Positions 1 through 5,394 of a DNA stretch of 12,073 nucleotides are shown in pieces. Source of the DNA: Ruminococcus sp. UBA4240 (GTDB lineage: Bacteria > Bacillota > Clostridia > Oscillospirales > Ruminococcaceae); NCBI GenBank assembly GCA_002395525.1, contig DGXE01000055.1, positions 1 to 12,073 on the forward strand, given 5' to 3'. The notes beneath the pieces are model-generated. The model ran no database searches. It saw only the letters and a program-made list of their open reading frames with translations, and was not told the DNA's origin. The number at the start of each line of letters is the position of its first letter. Position 1 is the first letter of the stretch. A program made the position numbers and the translations under genes.

Positions 1-548
1 TCCTTGGAGTAGTTGGTTTCTCTTGTTATGCGCAGAGGGATGTTGTGTGCCTCAGCGTAGTCTATCTCCTCATCACGGGACTTGATGCTCCACTCTCTCC
101 AGGGAGCGATTATAGCCATATCCGGAGCAAATGTCTTTATGGCAAGCTCAAAGCGCACCTGATCGTTGCCCTTGCCTGTGCAGCCGTGGGCAATGGCATC
201 AGCGCCCTCCTTGAGAGCGATCTCTGCTATCTTCTGTGCAATGATGGGACGTGCAAAGGAAGTACCCAGAAGATACTTGCCCTCGTATACTGCACCGGCC
301 TTGAGAGTGGGATATACATAGTCCTGCACGAACTCTTCCTTGAGATCCAGTACATACAGCTTGGAAGCGCCTGTCTTCTTTGCCTTCTCCTCAAGGCCGT
401 CCAGCTCGGTGCCCTGCCCAACATCGGCAGAAACAGCGATGACTTCGCAGTTGTTGTAGTTTTCCTTCAGCCAGGGGATTATGATGGATGTATCCAGTCC
501 GCCTGAATATGCCAGAACTACTTTTTTGATATTGTCCTTATTGACCAT
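1..548 (-). CDS. argG: Argininosuccinate synthase, N-terminal part (runs off the left edge)
   Basis: This enzyme joins citrulline and aspartate using ATP, the next-to-last step of arginine synthesis in the cytosol. The window holds about 182 of the family's roughly 400 residues. Near the N terminus the ATP pyrophosphatase P-loop AYSGGLDTS is intact, followed by SADVGQG, LYVLDLKEEF, ARPIIAQK and the HGCTGKGNDQVRFE segment, all typical of ArgG. Further in, IIAPWREW and SRDEEIDYAE match the family. Two in-frame ATGs exist, at 554 and 548. GGAGG lies only 2 nt before the first but 8 nt before the second, so 548 is preferred. A consensus promoter lies directly upstream, so the gene does not depend on ridA transcription. 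The identification is secure; the missing 3' half cannot be judged. Confidence 0.96.
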   Translation of the reverse strand, partial: MVNKDNIKKVVLAYSGGLDTSIIIPWLKENYNNCEVIAVSADVGQGTELDGLEEKAKKTGASKLYVLDLKEEFVQDYVYPTLKAGAVYEGKYLLGTSFARPIIAQKIAEIALKEGADAIAHGCTGKGNDQVRFELAIKTFAPDMAIIAPWREWSIKSRDEEIDYAEAHNIPLRITRETNYSK

Positions 549-587
549 TGCCATTACCTCCGGATAGATTTCTAAAACGATATTCCT

Positions 588-615
588 ATTATACACACTT
601 TACCCTGAATGTCAA
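588..615 (-). promoter_or_regulatory. Sigma-A type promoter of argG
   Basis: On the minus strand TTGACA (615-610) and TATAAT (593-588) are separated by 16 nt, a near-ideal housekeeping promoter. Transcription should start near 581, giving a leader of about 30 nt before argG. The bases TTGACATTCAGGG at its -35 end recur exactly in the promoter at 4241-4269. I see no convincing arginine-repressor box over the promoter. Confidence 0.85.
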
Positions 616-696
616 GGGCTTTTGCATAATTTCACCGTTTTTTCAAAAATATTCACTAAAAATGTGATAATATGCGTATATTTTACTTTTTATGCA

Positions 697-1068
697 TTAT
701 TTGGCTGCTATGAGCTCCACCTCAGCCAGCACACCCTTGGGGAGCTTTGCCACCTCCACGCAGGAACGTGCAGGCTTTGATGTGAAATACTGTGCATACA
801 CCTCATTGAATGCGGCAAAGTCATCCATGCTGTCAAGGAAGCAGGTGGTCTTTACCACATTTTCAAAGCCCATGCCTGCGGCTTTCAGCACTTCACCCAG
901 ATTTTTGCATATCTGATGTGTCTGCGCCTCTATGCCCTGCGCAGTGACAGCACCTGTGGCGGGGTCAATGGGTATCTGCCCGGAGGTAAAGAGAAATCCC
1001 CCGGCTCTTATCGCCTGTGAATAGGGTCCGATAGCATCGGGGGCAGTGTTTGTGTAGATTTTTTCCAT
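697..1068 (-). CDS. ridA: RidA-family 2-iminobutanoate / 2-iminopropanoate deaminase
   Basis: RidA (YjgF/YER057c/UK114 family) hydrolyses the reactive enamine/imine intermediates released by PLP enzymes such as threonine dehydratase, giving 2-oxobutanoate or pyruvate and ammonia. The 123-aa length is normal for this trimeric cytosolic protein. The signature IGPYSQAI is at residues 13-20, FTSGQIP near 27-33, the substrate-binding arginine in PARSCVEVAKLP at R101, and the closing acidic residue in AEVELIA at E118. Start ATG 1068 follows GGAGG with an 8-nt spacer. The gene lies downstream of ilvA on the same strand, the enzyme whose product it detoxifies, but the four-helix-bundle islet intervenes. 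No separate promoter is obvious between the islet and ridA, so read-through from the ilvA T-box promoter is plausible but unproven. Confidence 0.95.
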   Translation of the reverse strand: MEKIYTNTAPDAIGPYSQAIRAGGFLFTSGQIPIDPATGAVTAQGIEAQTHQICKNLGEVLKAAGMGFENVVKTTCFLDSMDDFAAFNEVYAQYFTSKPARSCVEVAKLPKGVLAEVELIAAK

Positions 1069-1096
1069 TGTGTTTTCCTCCTGTATATAGTATTAG

Positions 1097-1124
1097 GTGT
1101 GGAGTGTGGGGTGTGGAGTGTAGG
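1097..1124. repeat. Degenerate 7-nt tandem repeat, right side of the four-helix-bundle gene
   Basis: Four consecutive heptads match the consensus GTGTGGA with at most two changes each. On the plus strand the tract lies just past the stop codon of the four-helix-bundle gene. Its first 22 bases (1097-1118) match the reverse complement of 1508-1529 at 18 of 22 positions, so the two tracts form an imperfect inverted repeat around the gene. Confidence 0.8.
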
Positions 1125-1132
1125 GAGAATAG

Positions 1133-1513
1133 TTAAGAATGGGGTGCTGAAAATTGGGCGTTAAGCGTTTTAGTGGTTGAATTCAGCATTCTTTTTATCT
1201 CCAAACAGTCAGAATATACCGAATCAAACATTATGTCTGTCAGATAATCCGTTTCATGTAAAAGTTCGATCCAATACAAAGTTTCCGAACATTCTTTTAA
1301 AGCGATATACACCTTTGCAAGAAAATCTTTTCTGCTCATAGCACTTTCAGCTTCCGAAAGATTAGCACCTATGCTGGTGCCACTGCGAAGCATCTGTTTA
1401 GAAAGAACATACTCTTTTTTATCATTACAAAGGAACCTGTAAAGGTTTACTATTCTGACTGCAAATCTTTTACTCTTAAACAATGCAGTGTTCTCTTTAT
1501 CCATATACTCCAC
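1133..1513 (-). CDS. Four-helix bundle protein, S23 / 23S-rRNA intervening-sequence family
   Basis: The 126-aa product matches the small four-helix-bundle family (TIGR02436 type) first seen as ORFs in 23S rRNA intervening sequences and distantly related to Avd of diversity-generating retroelements. The conserved core is visible: LSKQMLRSGTSIGANLSEAESA (here residues about 38-58, helix 2) and IALKECSETLYWIELL (70-85, helix 3), with helices 1 and 4 around 12-29 and 97-112. It is probably a small oligomeric nucleic-acid-associated protein, but its biochemical role is not established. The start is either GTG 1513 or ATG 1504, three codons later; both lie in or beside the inverted repeat and neither has a strong Shine-Dalgarno. 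The gene is more AT-rich than its neighbours. It lies between ilvA and ridA, with which it has no known functional link. Confidence 0.85.
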   Translation of the reverse strand: MEYMDKENTALFKSKRFAVRIVNLYRFLCNDKKEYVLSKQMLRSGTSIGANLSEAESAMSRKDFLAKVYIALKECSETLYWIELLHETDYLTDIMFDSVYSDCLEIKRMLNSTTKTLNAQFSAPHS

Positions 1514-1529
1514 TCTCTACATTCCACAC
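1508..1529. repeat. Inverted partner of the 1097-1118 heptad repeat
   Basis: Read on the minus strand, three heptads (1529-1509) resemble the consensus GTGTGGA, and this 22-bp stretch pairs with 1097-1118 at 18 of 22 positions. It contains the possible GTG start at 1513 of the four-helix-bundle gene, so the repeat may also affect translation initiation. Confidence 0.75.
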
Positions 1530-1551
1530 TTCACTTTCAGCTCTTGCTCCT

Positions 1552-2748
1552 TTATTCCAAGGCAAAGCCGTTTGCCGTAAGTGCCTTCTTGATCTGCCTT
1601 ATATGGTCAAAGTTCTTGGTCTCAAGGACGATGCGTAAATAGCAGCCCTCGATCTCGCTGCCCTCGGAGGAGTGCTCGTGATGAACGCTTATGACATTTG
1701 CTCCCAGATCAGCGATTATCTTCGATACGTCACGCAGCTGTCCCGGACGGTCGACCAGCCTGAGATTGAGGAGGCAGGTGCGCCCGGAGGTGAGAAGTCC
1801 ACGCTCTATGACACGGTTGAGTATGGTAACATCTATGTTGCCGCCTGATACAAGGCAAATTACGTTCTTCCCCTTTATGTCGGGTATCTTGTCAAACATC
1901 ACCGCAGCCACAGGCACCGCTCCCGCGCCCTCGCTGACCAGCTTGTGCTGCTCCATGAGGGCAAGTATTGCAGAGGATATCTCATCGTCATTCACTGTGA
2001 CGATGCCGTCCACATACTGTTGGCAGTATTCAAAGGTGTGCTCCCCCGGCTCCATGACCTTAATGCCGTCGGCAATGGTGGACACAGAGGAAAGCCTCTC
2101 TATCTTGCCGTCAGCCAGGGACTTCTGCATGGAGGGCGCACCTGCCGCCTGAACGCCGTAGACCTTAACATCGGGCTTCAGCTTCTTCATGGCAAATGCC
2201 ACGCCGGATATGAGCCCGCCGCCCCCTACGGGAACAACTACCGCATCAACCTTTGGGAGCTGCCCCAGAAGCTCCAGTCCTATGGTGCCCTGTCCTGCTA
2301 TGACCAGCTCATCATCAAAGGGATGAATAAAGGTGTAGCCCTTTTCACGGGTTAGCTCCACCGCCTTTGCATAGGCATCGTCATATACACCGTCCACAAG
2401 GCATATATCCGCACCGAAGGCACGGGTAGCCTCTATCTTTGAGATAGGCGCAGAGCTTGGCAGGCAGATGAGGGACTTTATGCCGCTCCTTGTGGCGGCA
2501 AGGGCTACTCCCTGGGCATGGTTGCCCGCACTGCAGGCAATAACTCCCCTGCTGCGTTCCTCATCGGAAAGCTGGGATATCTTGTAATATGCCCCCCTGA
2601 CCTTGAAGGAGCCCGTTATCTGCAAATTCTCCGTTTTAAGGTAGACATTGCACTTGTCCGACAGCTTGGGCGCATGGATGAGATCCGTATCACGGATTAT
2701 CTCCTTCAGCTTGTAGGATGCACTGTAGATCATATCGAGTGTAAGCAT
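1552..2748 (-). CDS. ilvA: Threonine ammonia-lyase (threonine dehydratase) with C-terminal ACT domain
   Basis: This PLP enzyme converts threonine to 2-iminobutanoate and then 2-oxobutanoate plus ammonia, the committed step of isoleucine synthesis. From ATG 2748 it is 398 aa. The PLP lysine lies in TGSFKVRGA (K49), the substrate/cofactor loop SAGNHAQG at about 73-80, the phosphate-binding glycine loop GGGGL at about 175-178, and SGGNID closes the catalytic domain. Residues from about 320 to the end form one ACT-type regulatory domain (LNLRLVDRPGQLRDVSKI). The upstream GTG at 2757 is also in frame, but the AAGGTGG box ends 5 nt before ATG 2748, so that start is preferred. One short ACT domain resembles the shorter TdcB-like class, yet the isoleucine T-box in front argues for a biosynthetic role. 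RidA, which processes its imine product, is encoded downstream. Confidence 0.94.
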   Translation of the reverse strand: MLTLDMIYSASYKLKEIIRDTDLIHAPKLSDKCNVYLKTENLQITGSFKVRGAYYKISQLSDEERSRGVIACSAGNHAQGVALAATRSGIKSLICLPSSAPISKIEATRAFGADICLVDGVYDDAYAKAVELTREKGYTFIHPFDDELVIAGQGTIGLELLGQLPKVDAVVVPVGGGGLISGVAFAMKKLKPDVKVYGVQAAGAPSMQKSLADGKIERLSSVSTIADGIKVMEPGEHTFEYCQQYVDGIVTVNDDEISSAILALMEQHKLVSEGAGAVPVAAVMFDKIPDIKGKNVICLVSGGNIDVTILNRVIERGLLTSGRTCLLNLRLVDRPGQLRDVSKIIADLGANVISVHHEHSSEGSEIEGCYLRIVLETKNFDHIRQIKKALTANGFALE

Positions 2749-2765
2749 AAAAACCACCTTTCAAA

Positions 2766-2861
2766 GGTTAGAGGTTATGTTGCTGATGAATATCGGATAG
2801 CGTGAATGCTATGTTTTAGCTTTTTGCCAACCTCTAATCCCTAACATCTAATCTCTAATAA
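2766..2861. repeat. Inverted heptad-repeat element without a gene, in the ilvA leader
   Basis: On the plus strand 2827-2861 reads as five heptads close to CTAATCY. On the other side 2766-2779 gives two heptads close to GGTTAGA. The inner arms GGTTAGAGGTT (2766-2776) and the complement of 2829-2839 pair at 10 of 11 positions. The roughly 50 nt between them hold no ORF, only a small ATAGC/GCTAT hairpin. The unit lies exactly between the T-box terminator and the ilvA ribosome binding site. It resembles the heptad-bounded islet at 1097-1529, but empty. Confidence 0.6.
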
Positions 2862-2890
2862 TAAAAGCCCACCTCCGTCAAGAGGTGAGC
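2857..2890 (-). terminator. Rho-independent terminator of the ilvA T-box
   Basis: On the minus strand GCTCACCTC (2890-2882) and GAGGTGGGC (2875-2867) form a 9-bp stem (one G-T pair) with a 6-nt loop, followed by the T-rich run TTTTATTATT (2866-2857). It overlaps the 3' side of the region that would form the antiterminator, as expected for a T-box switch. Confidence 0.85.
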
Positions 2891-3112
2891 ATTACCCACG
2901 TTACCACTCTTGTTCCCCGAAAGCCGCAGCTCACAGGGCACTTATGTCGGCTGTAACGGGCTGACCCGCCGGCGCCTGATGCGTAAAGTACCACACTTGA
3001 TCGCCGATGCTCCGAGGTGATGGCATACAAAAGGCTGACCGCCCGTCTTTCAGCTTGAAACAGGCTCTCTGCGGGTCATGCATGGTTTCTGTATACGTCC
3101 TCATCAACGCTT
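2857..3112 (-). promoter_or_regulatory. T-box leader, probable isoleucine specifier, controlling ilvA
   Basis: T-box leaders bind a specific tRNA and form an antiterminator when it is uncharged. On the minus strand the base of Stem I is an 8-bp helix, CGTTGATG (3109-3102) with CATCGGCG (3009-3002), followed by the GAGGA / CGGAG GA-motif region. A second helix, GTATAC (3096-3091) with GTATGC (3028-3023), closes the specifier loop from above. The distal AG-bulge sequence CAGAGAGCC is at 3071-3063 with GCTGAAAGAC opposite. The specifier position reads ATC (3021-3019), just before ACCTCGGAG, matching isoleucine. The T-box sequence AAGAGTGGTAACGTGG is at 2911-2896, then the terminator. The family assignment is firm; the specifier is read by alignment to the consensus and is slightly less certain. 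Confidence 0.92.
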
Positions 3113-3118
3113 TCGTAC

Positions 3119-3147
3119 ATTGTAGCACTAAAATATTAATTTGTCAA
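3119..3147 (-). promoter_or_regulatory. Promoter of the T-box-ilvA transcript
   Basis: TTGACA (3147-3142) and TACAAT (3124-3119) with a 17-nt spacer on the minus strand. Transcription should begin near 3112, three bases before the Stem I base helix of the T-box, which supports both calls. Confidence 0.85.
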
Positions 3148-3210
3148 GGGATAATTGTACTTTTAATGTAAACAAGCCGCCGGGATACCCGCCACTTAAA
3201 TTTATTACTT

Positions 3211-3245
3211 TATTACCTATTACTTATTACCTATTGCTTATTACT
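3211..3245. repeat. Degenerate heptad tandem repeat at the 3' end of apbE
   Basis: Five in-phase heptads on the plus strand follow the consensus TATTACC/T, the fourth with one further change; a looser copy precedes them. The minus-strand reading (consensus GGTAATA) supplies the last codons of apbE and its TAA stop at 3229-3227. No inverted partner was found nearby. The 7-nt period matches the tracts at 1097 and 2827, although the base sequence differs. Confidence 0.8.
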
Positions 3246-4225
3246 TCGTATTCCATATCTGATGTGAAATCATCTTTGATGCCCTCGGTAATGTACAGCG
3301 AACCGTCGTCGCACAGGAGAATGAGATCAAACCCCTCATGTTCCCGCCAGAACTCCTCCGCCTGCTCCTTCCCCATGACAAAAAGGGCTGTGGAAAGTGC
3401 ATCTGCAAGGGTGTCATCCCCGCTTACCACTGTAACGCTCATAAGGCCGCTGTCAGCGGGACAGCCCGTCTTCGGGTCGATGATGTGGTGATAGAGCTTC
3501 CCGTTTTCCTCAAAATACCGCTCGTAGCCCCCGGAGGTGATGACAGCCTTGTCACGCACCTCCACAATACCTATAAATCCCTCATCAAAGGGCATTCTCA
3601 CCGCCACCCTCCAGGGGCTGCCGTCAGGCTTTTCACCTATGGTGCGGATATTCCCCCCAAGGGAAAGTATTCCGCTTGAAACCCCCATCTTCCTCATCAT
3701 ATCCGCAGCCGCACCGGAGGCATAGCCCTTTGCAATGCCGCCAAGATCAGCCTTGCAGCCCTCCGGTGTCAGATATGCAGTCCCGTTTTCAAGGTGAAGC
3801 CCCTGCACATCCGTCAGAGAGAGGGCTTTTTTGATATCATCCTCCGAGGGGACGGCATAGTGCTTGTCCGTAAAGCCCCAGAGCTCCATTACAGGCAGCA
3901 TGAGAGGGTCAAAGGCGCCCTGTGTCATGTGAGATATTTCAAGGCTCCTGTCAAGGAGGGCGGATGTATCCCTGTCAAGGGAGATACGCTCTCCCCTGTT
4001 GAGCCTTGATACGGCGCTGTTTTCCTCACCGATGCTCCAAAGCGCATCATAGCCTTCCATAAGCTCCTGTGCAGCCTGTACTGCCTTTTCGCCGTTCTTT
4101 CCGTATGCCGTCACAGTGATGTAGGTATCCATGGCAAAAAAGGAGCGCTCCGCCTTGCTGTCTCCGCAGGCGCACAGCCCAAGGCACATGAGCACGGTCA
4201 TAAGGCAGATGACCACCTTCTTCAT
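3227..4225 (-). CDS. apbE: ApbE-family FAD:protein FMN transferase, lipoprotein
   Basis: ApbE proteins transfer FMN from FAD onto a threonine of target proteins such as Rnf, Nqr or secreted flavoproteins outside the membrane. From ATG 4225 the product is 332 aa, the usual length; AAAGGAG lies 7 nt upstream. Residues 1-20 form a signal peptide ending in LCAC, so C20 is the likely lipidated cysteine. Family motifs follow in order: AMDTYITVTAYG (31-42), SRLNRGE (73-79), FDPLMLP (105-111), DLGGIAKGYASG (160-171), SLGGNIRTIG (188-197), SGGYERYF (231-238), HHIIDPKTG (246-254) and the metal-site region DTLADALSTALFVMG (271-285). The last residues, VISNR and stop, are encoded in a heptad repeat. It diverges from a NusG-II/Gx pair, suggesting a shared flavin-based electron transfer role. 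Its target protein is not in the window. Confidence 0.94.
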   Translation of the reverse strand: MKKVVICLMTVLMCLGLCACGDSKAERSFFAMDTYITVTAYGKNGEKAVQAAQELMEGYDALWSIGEENSAVSRLNRGERISLDRDTSALLDRSLEISHMTQGAFDPLMLPVMELWGFTDKHYAVPSEDDIKKALSLTDVQGLHLENGTAYLTPEGCKADLGGIAKGYASGAAADMMRKMGVSSGILSLGGNIRTIGEKPDGSPWRVAVRMPFDEGFIGIVEVRDKAVITSGGYERYFEENGKLYHHIIDPKTGCPADSGLMSVTVVSGDDTLADALSTALFVMGKEQAEEFWREHEGFDLILLCDDGSLYITEGIKDDFTSDMEYEVISNR

Positions 4226-4240
4226 ACACCCGCTCCTTTC

Positions 4241-4269
4241 TTGACATTCAGGGATAAAAATGGTATAAT
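4241..4269 (+). promoter_or_regulatory. Consensus promoter of the NusG-II / Gx pair
   Basis: TTGACA (4241-4246), a 17-nt spacer and TATAAT (4264-4269) with TGG just before the -10 (extended -10). This is a perfect consensus promoter. The -35 end TTGACATTCAGGG is identical over 13 bases to that of argG. It overlaps the region upstream of apbE on the other strand; no equally clear apbE promoter is seen. Confidence 0.88.
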
Positions 4270-4277
4270 CGCTGTCA

Positions 4278-4295
4278 GCGGCTACGGTCAGCCGC
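4278..4295 (+). promoter_or_regulatory. Dyad just downstream of the transcription start
   Basis: GCGGCT (4278-4283) and AGCCGC (4290-4295) form a 6-bp inverted repeat with a 6-nt loop, beginning about 2 nt after the expected start of the NusG-II/Gx transcript. It may be an operator shared by the two divergent units or a 5' stabilising hairpin. The sequence alone does not decide. Confidence 0.4.
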
Positions 4296-4330
4296 CTATC
4301 CTTATACAAGCACTACACCGGAGGGTGATC

Positions 4331-4702
4331 ATGAAAGCAAAACAGGCTATCCCCATAGGGATAACAGCCGCCGTGCTCATAGCAGGGCTAATAGGCTGCA
4401 TTGCCGTAATGAGCCGTGACAAAGGAAGCACGGCACAGATATACAGAGAGAACAAGCTGCTCTACACCATCGACCTTGACAGCGTGAAGGAGCCCTACAA
4501 CATTACAATTGCGGGGGATCACGGAGAGGAGAACATCATCCGTGTGGAGCATGGCAGCATATCAATGGAATCCGCCTCATGCCCCGACAAGCTGTGTGTC
4601 AGTCAGGGTGAATCCCACACAGGGCTGCCCATAGTGTGCCTGCCCAACAAAGTCAGGATAGTGGTAACAGATGAACAGGAAGCAGATGCATATGCAGGCT
4701 AA
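4331..4702 (+). CDS. NusG domain II protein, membrane-anchored (EetA-like)
   Basis: The 123-aa product has one N-terminal membrane segment (residues about 7-27) followed by an extracytoplasmic NusG domain-II fold. The family signature SCPDKLC (83-89) and GLPIVCLPNKV (98-108) is present, with cysteines at 84, 89 and 103. Such proteins are often encoded next to a Gx-family membrane protein and ApbE; in Listeria-type extracellular electron transfer loci the pair is, to my recollection, called EetA and EetB. ATG 4331 follows GGAGG at a 6-nt spacing. The extension of this reading frame back to 4241 covers the promoter and is not coding. Its biochemical role is unknown, and redox or flavin-related function is inferred from the neighbours. 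Confidence 0.85.
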   Translation: MKAKQAIPIGITAAVLIAGLIGCIAVMSRDKGSTAQIYRENKLLYTIDLDSVKEPYNITIAGDHGEENIIRVEHGSISMESASCPDKLCVSQGESHTGLPIVCLPNKVRIVVTDEQEADAYAG

Positions 4703-5177
4703 AGAGATAGCGGCACTGGGAGTGTTTGCCGCCGCCGGAGCAGGCATACACGCAGCCGAGGCGCTGCTGCCCCCCATAGTGCCCATTCCCGGAATAAAGC
4801 CCGGCCTTGCAAACATCATCACCCTTATGGTGCTAAGGCGGTATTCCCCAAGAGCCGCCGCAATGGTGCTCATAGTGAGGATAGCAATTGCCGCCCTGCT
4901 GAGCGGCAATGTATCAGGTCTTGCATATTCCCTTGCGGGAGGGATCCTTTCCTTTGCGGTATCGGCATTTGTTTACCGTGTCCTTGGCAGGGATGGGCTG
5001 TGGTTTGCGGGTGTGGCGGGTGCCCTTGCCCACAACGGGGCACAGTTTGCAATCGCCGTATTCATAATGGGAAAAGGGGTGCTGGTATATGCCCCCTTCC
5101 TTGCCGTTGCAGGATGCATAACAGGGCTGTTCACAGGCCTTGCGGCAAAATTCGCCTCGGACAAGCTAAGTCCTTAA
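4671..5177 (+). CDS. Gx transporter family protein (heptaprenyl diphosphate synthase component I family; EetB-like)
   Basis: This is a hydrophobic protein of up to 168 aa with about five membrane segments. The family core is GIKPGLANIITLMVLRRYSP followed by LLSGNVSGLAYSLAGGILSF and a glycine- and alanine-rich C-terminal half with AHNGAQFAIA. Databases label it Gx transporter or heptaprenyl diphosphate synthase component I, but its small-membrane-protein look suits a quinone-, prenyl- or flavin-related transport role better than catalysis. The start is uncertain: ATG 4671 overlaps the previous gene by 32 nt, while in-frame ATGs at 4686 and 4692 follow AGGA and give the MQAKEIAALG start more typical of the family. 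The overlap means translational coupling with the NusG-II gene. Pairing with it and with apbE supports a role in exported electron transfer. Confidence 0.87.
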   Translation: MNRKQMHMQAKEIAALGVFAAAGAGIHAAEALLPPIVPIPGIKPGLANIITLMVLRRYSPRAAAMVLIVRIAIAALLSGNVSGLAYSLAGGILSFAVSAFVYRVLGRDGLWFAGVAGALAHNGAQFAIAVFIMGKGVLVYAPFLAVAGCITGLFTGLAAKFASDKLSP

Positions 5178-5195
5178 ACAAATACACAGTTCAGG

Positions 5196-5220
5196 AACGA
5201 TGAGCTGCTCCCTCGTTTTC
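5196..5220 (+). terminator. Possible weak terminator after the Gx gene
   Basis: AACGA (5196-5200) and TCGTT (5213-5217) can pair, with an inner GAG/CTC, followed by TTTTCTT. The stem is short and imperfect and the T-run partly overlaps it, so this is tentative. Confidence 0.3.
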
Positions 5221-5243
5221 TTAGCAGCAAAATGCTTTTAACG

Positions 5244-5304
5244 GAATAGAGAAGATAAGCTGCACGTTGGGCTTGATCAGCTATTCACTATCACTTATCT
5301 ATTC
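5244..5304. other. Intergenic inverted repeat, foldable, no gene
   Basis: In the 196-nt gap between the convergent Gx gene and birA, GAATAGA (5244-5250) pairs with TCTATTC (5298-5304), with an inner AGCTG (5258-5262) / CAGCT (5278-5282). GATAAG (5254-5259) can instead pair with CTTATC (5294-5299). The right arm has a loose 7-nt rhythm (CTATTCA, CTATCAC, CTATTCT). It could be a decayed relative of the heptad-bounded units or a bidirectional 3' structure. There is no ORF and no strong terminator run. Confidence 0.4.
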
Positions 5305-5350
5305 TATACAAGCAGAGCGGGCAAAGAGGAAAACAAGCAAACCATTCTTC

Positions 5351-5394
5351 ATTAAGTAAGTATTGTTCCTGTATTAAGTAAGTATTGTTCCTGT
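5351..5394. repeat. Perfect 22-bp tandem duplication spanning the birA stop codon
   Basis: 5351-5372 and 5373-5394 are identical, head to tail. The second copy carries the last codons (TGTILT) and the TAA stop of birA; the first copy lies just after the stop on the minus strand. Because the stop is inside the unit, the protein is unchanged. Confidence 0.95.

Larger units (their letters stand above)
1097..1529 (-). mobile_element. Putative small insertion islet: four-helix-bundle gene between inverted heptad repeats
   Basis: The unit is about 433 bp: inverted repeats of 22 bp (18 of 22 matching), each built from heptads close to GTGTGGA, enclosing a single gene of the S23 / four-helix-bundle family. 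The gene is visibly more AT-rich than ilvA and ridA on either side, and it separates two genes that act in sequence. Relatives of this protein are best known from intervening sequences inside 23S rRNA genes, which are acquired insertions. No transposase is present and no clear target-site duplication was found. Treating the block as a mobile or formerly mobile unit is inference from symmetry, composition and position. Confidence 0.45.

Noticed and set aside
2931..3128. Minus-strand 65-codon frame ahead of ilvA, a possible leader peptide
   Set aside because: It coincides with the T-box Stem I to T-box region, which is RNA structure, and its start lies at the promoter -10.
3174..3193. GC-rich hairpin after apbE as a terminator
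   Set aside because: Only about 4 bp of CGGG/CCCG pair and no T-run follows on the minus strand.
3211..3245. Heptad tract as a CRISPR array
   Set aside because: The units are 7 nt with no spacers, and no cas genes are present.
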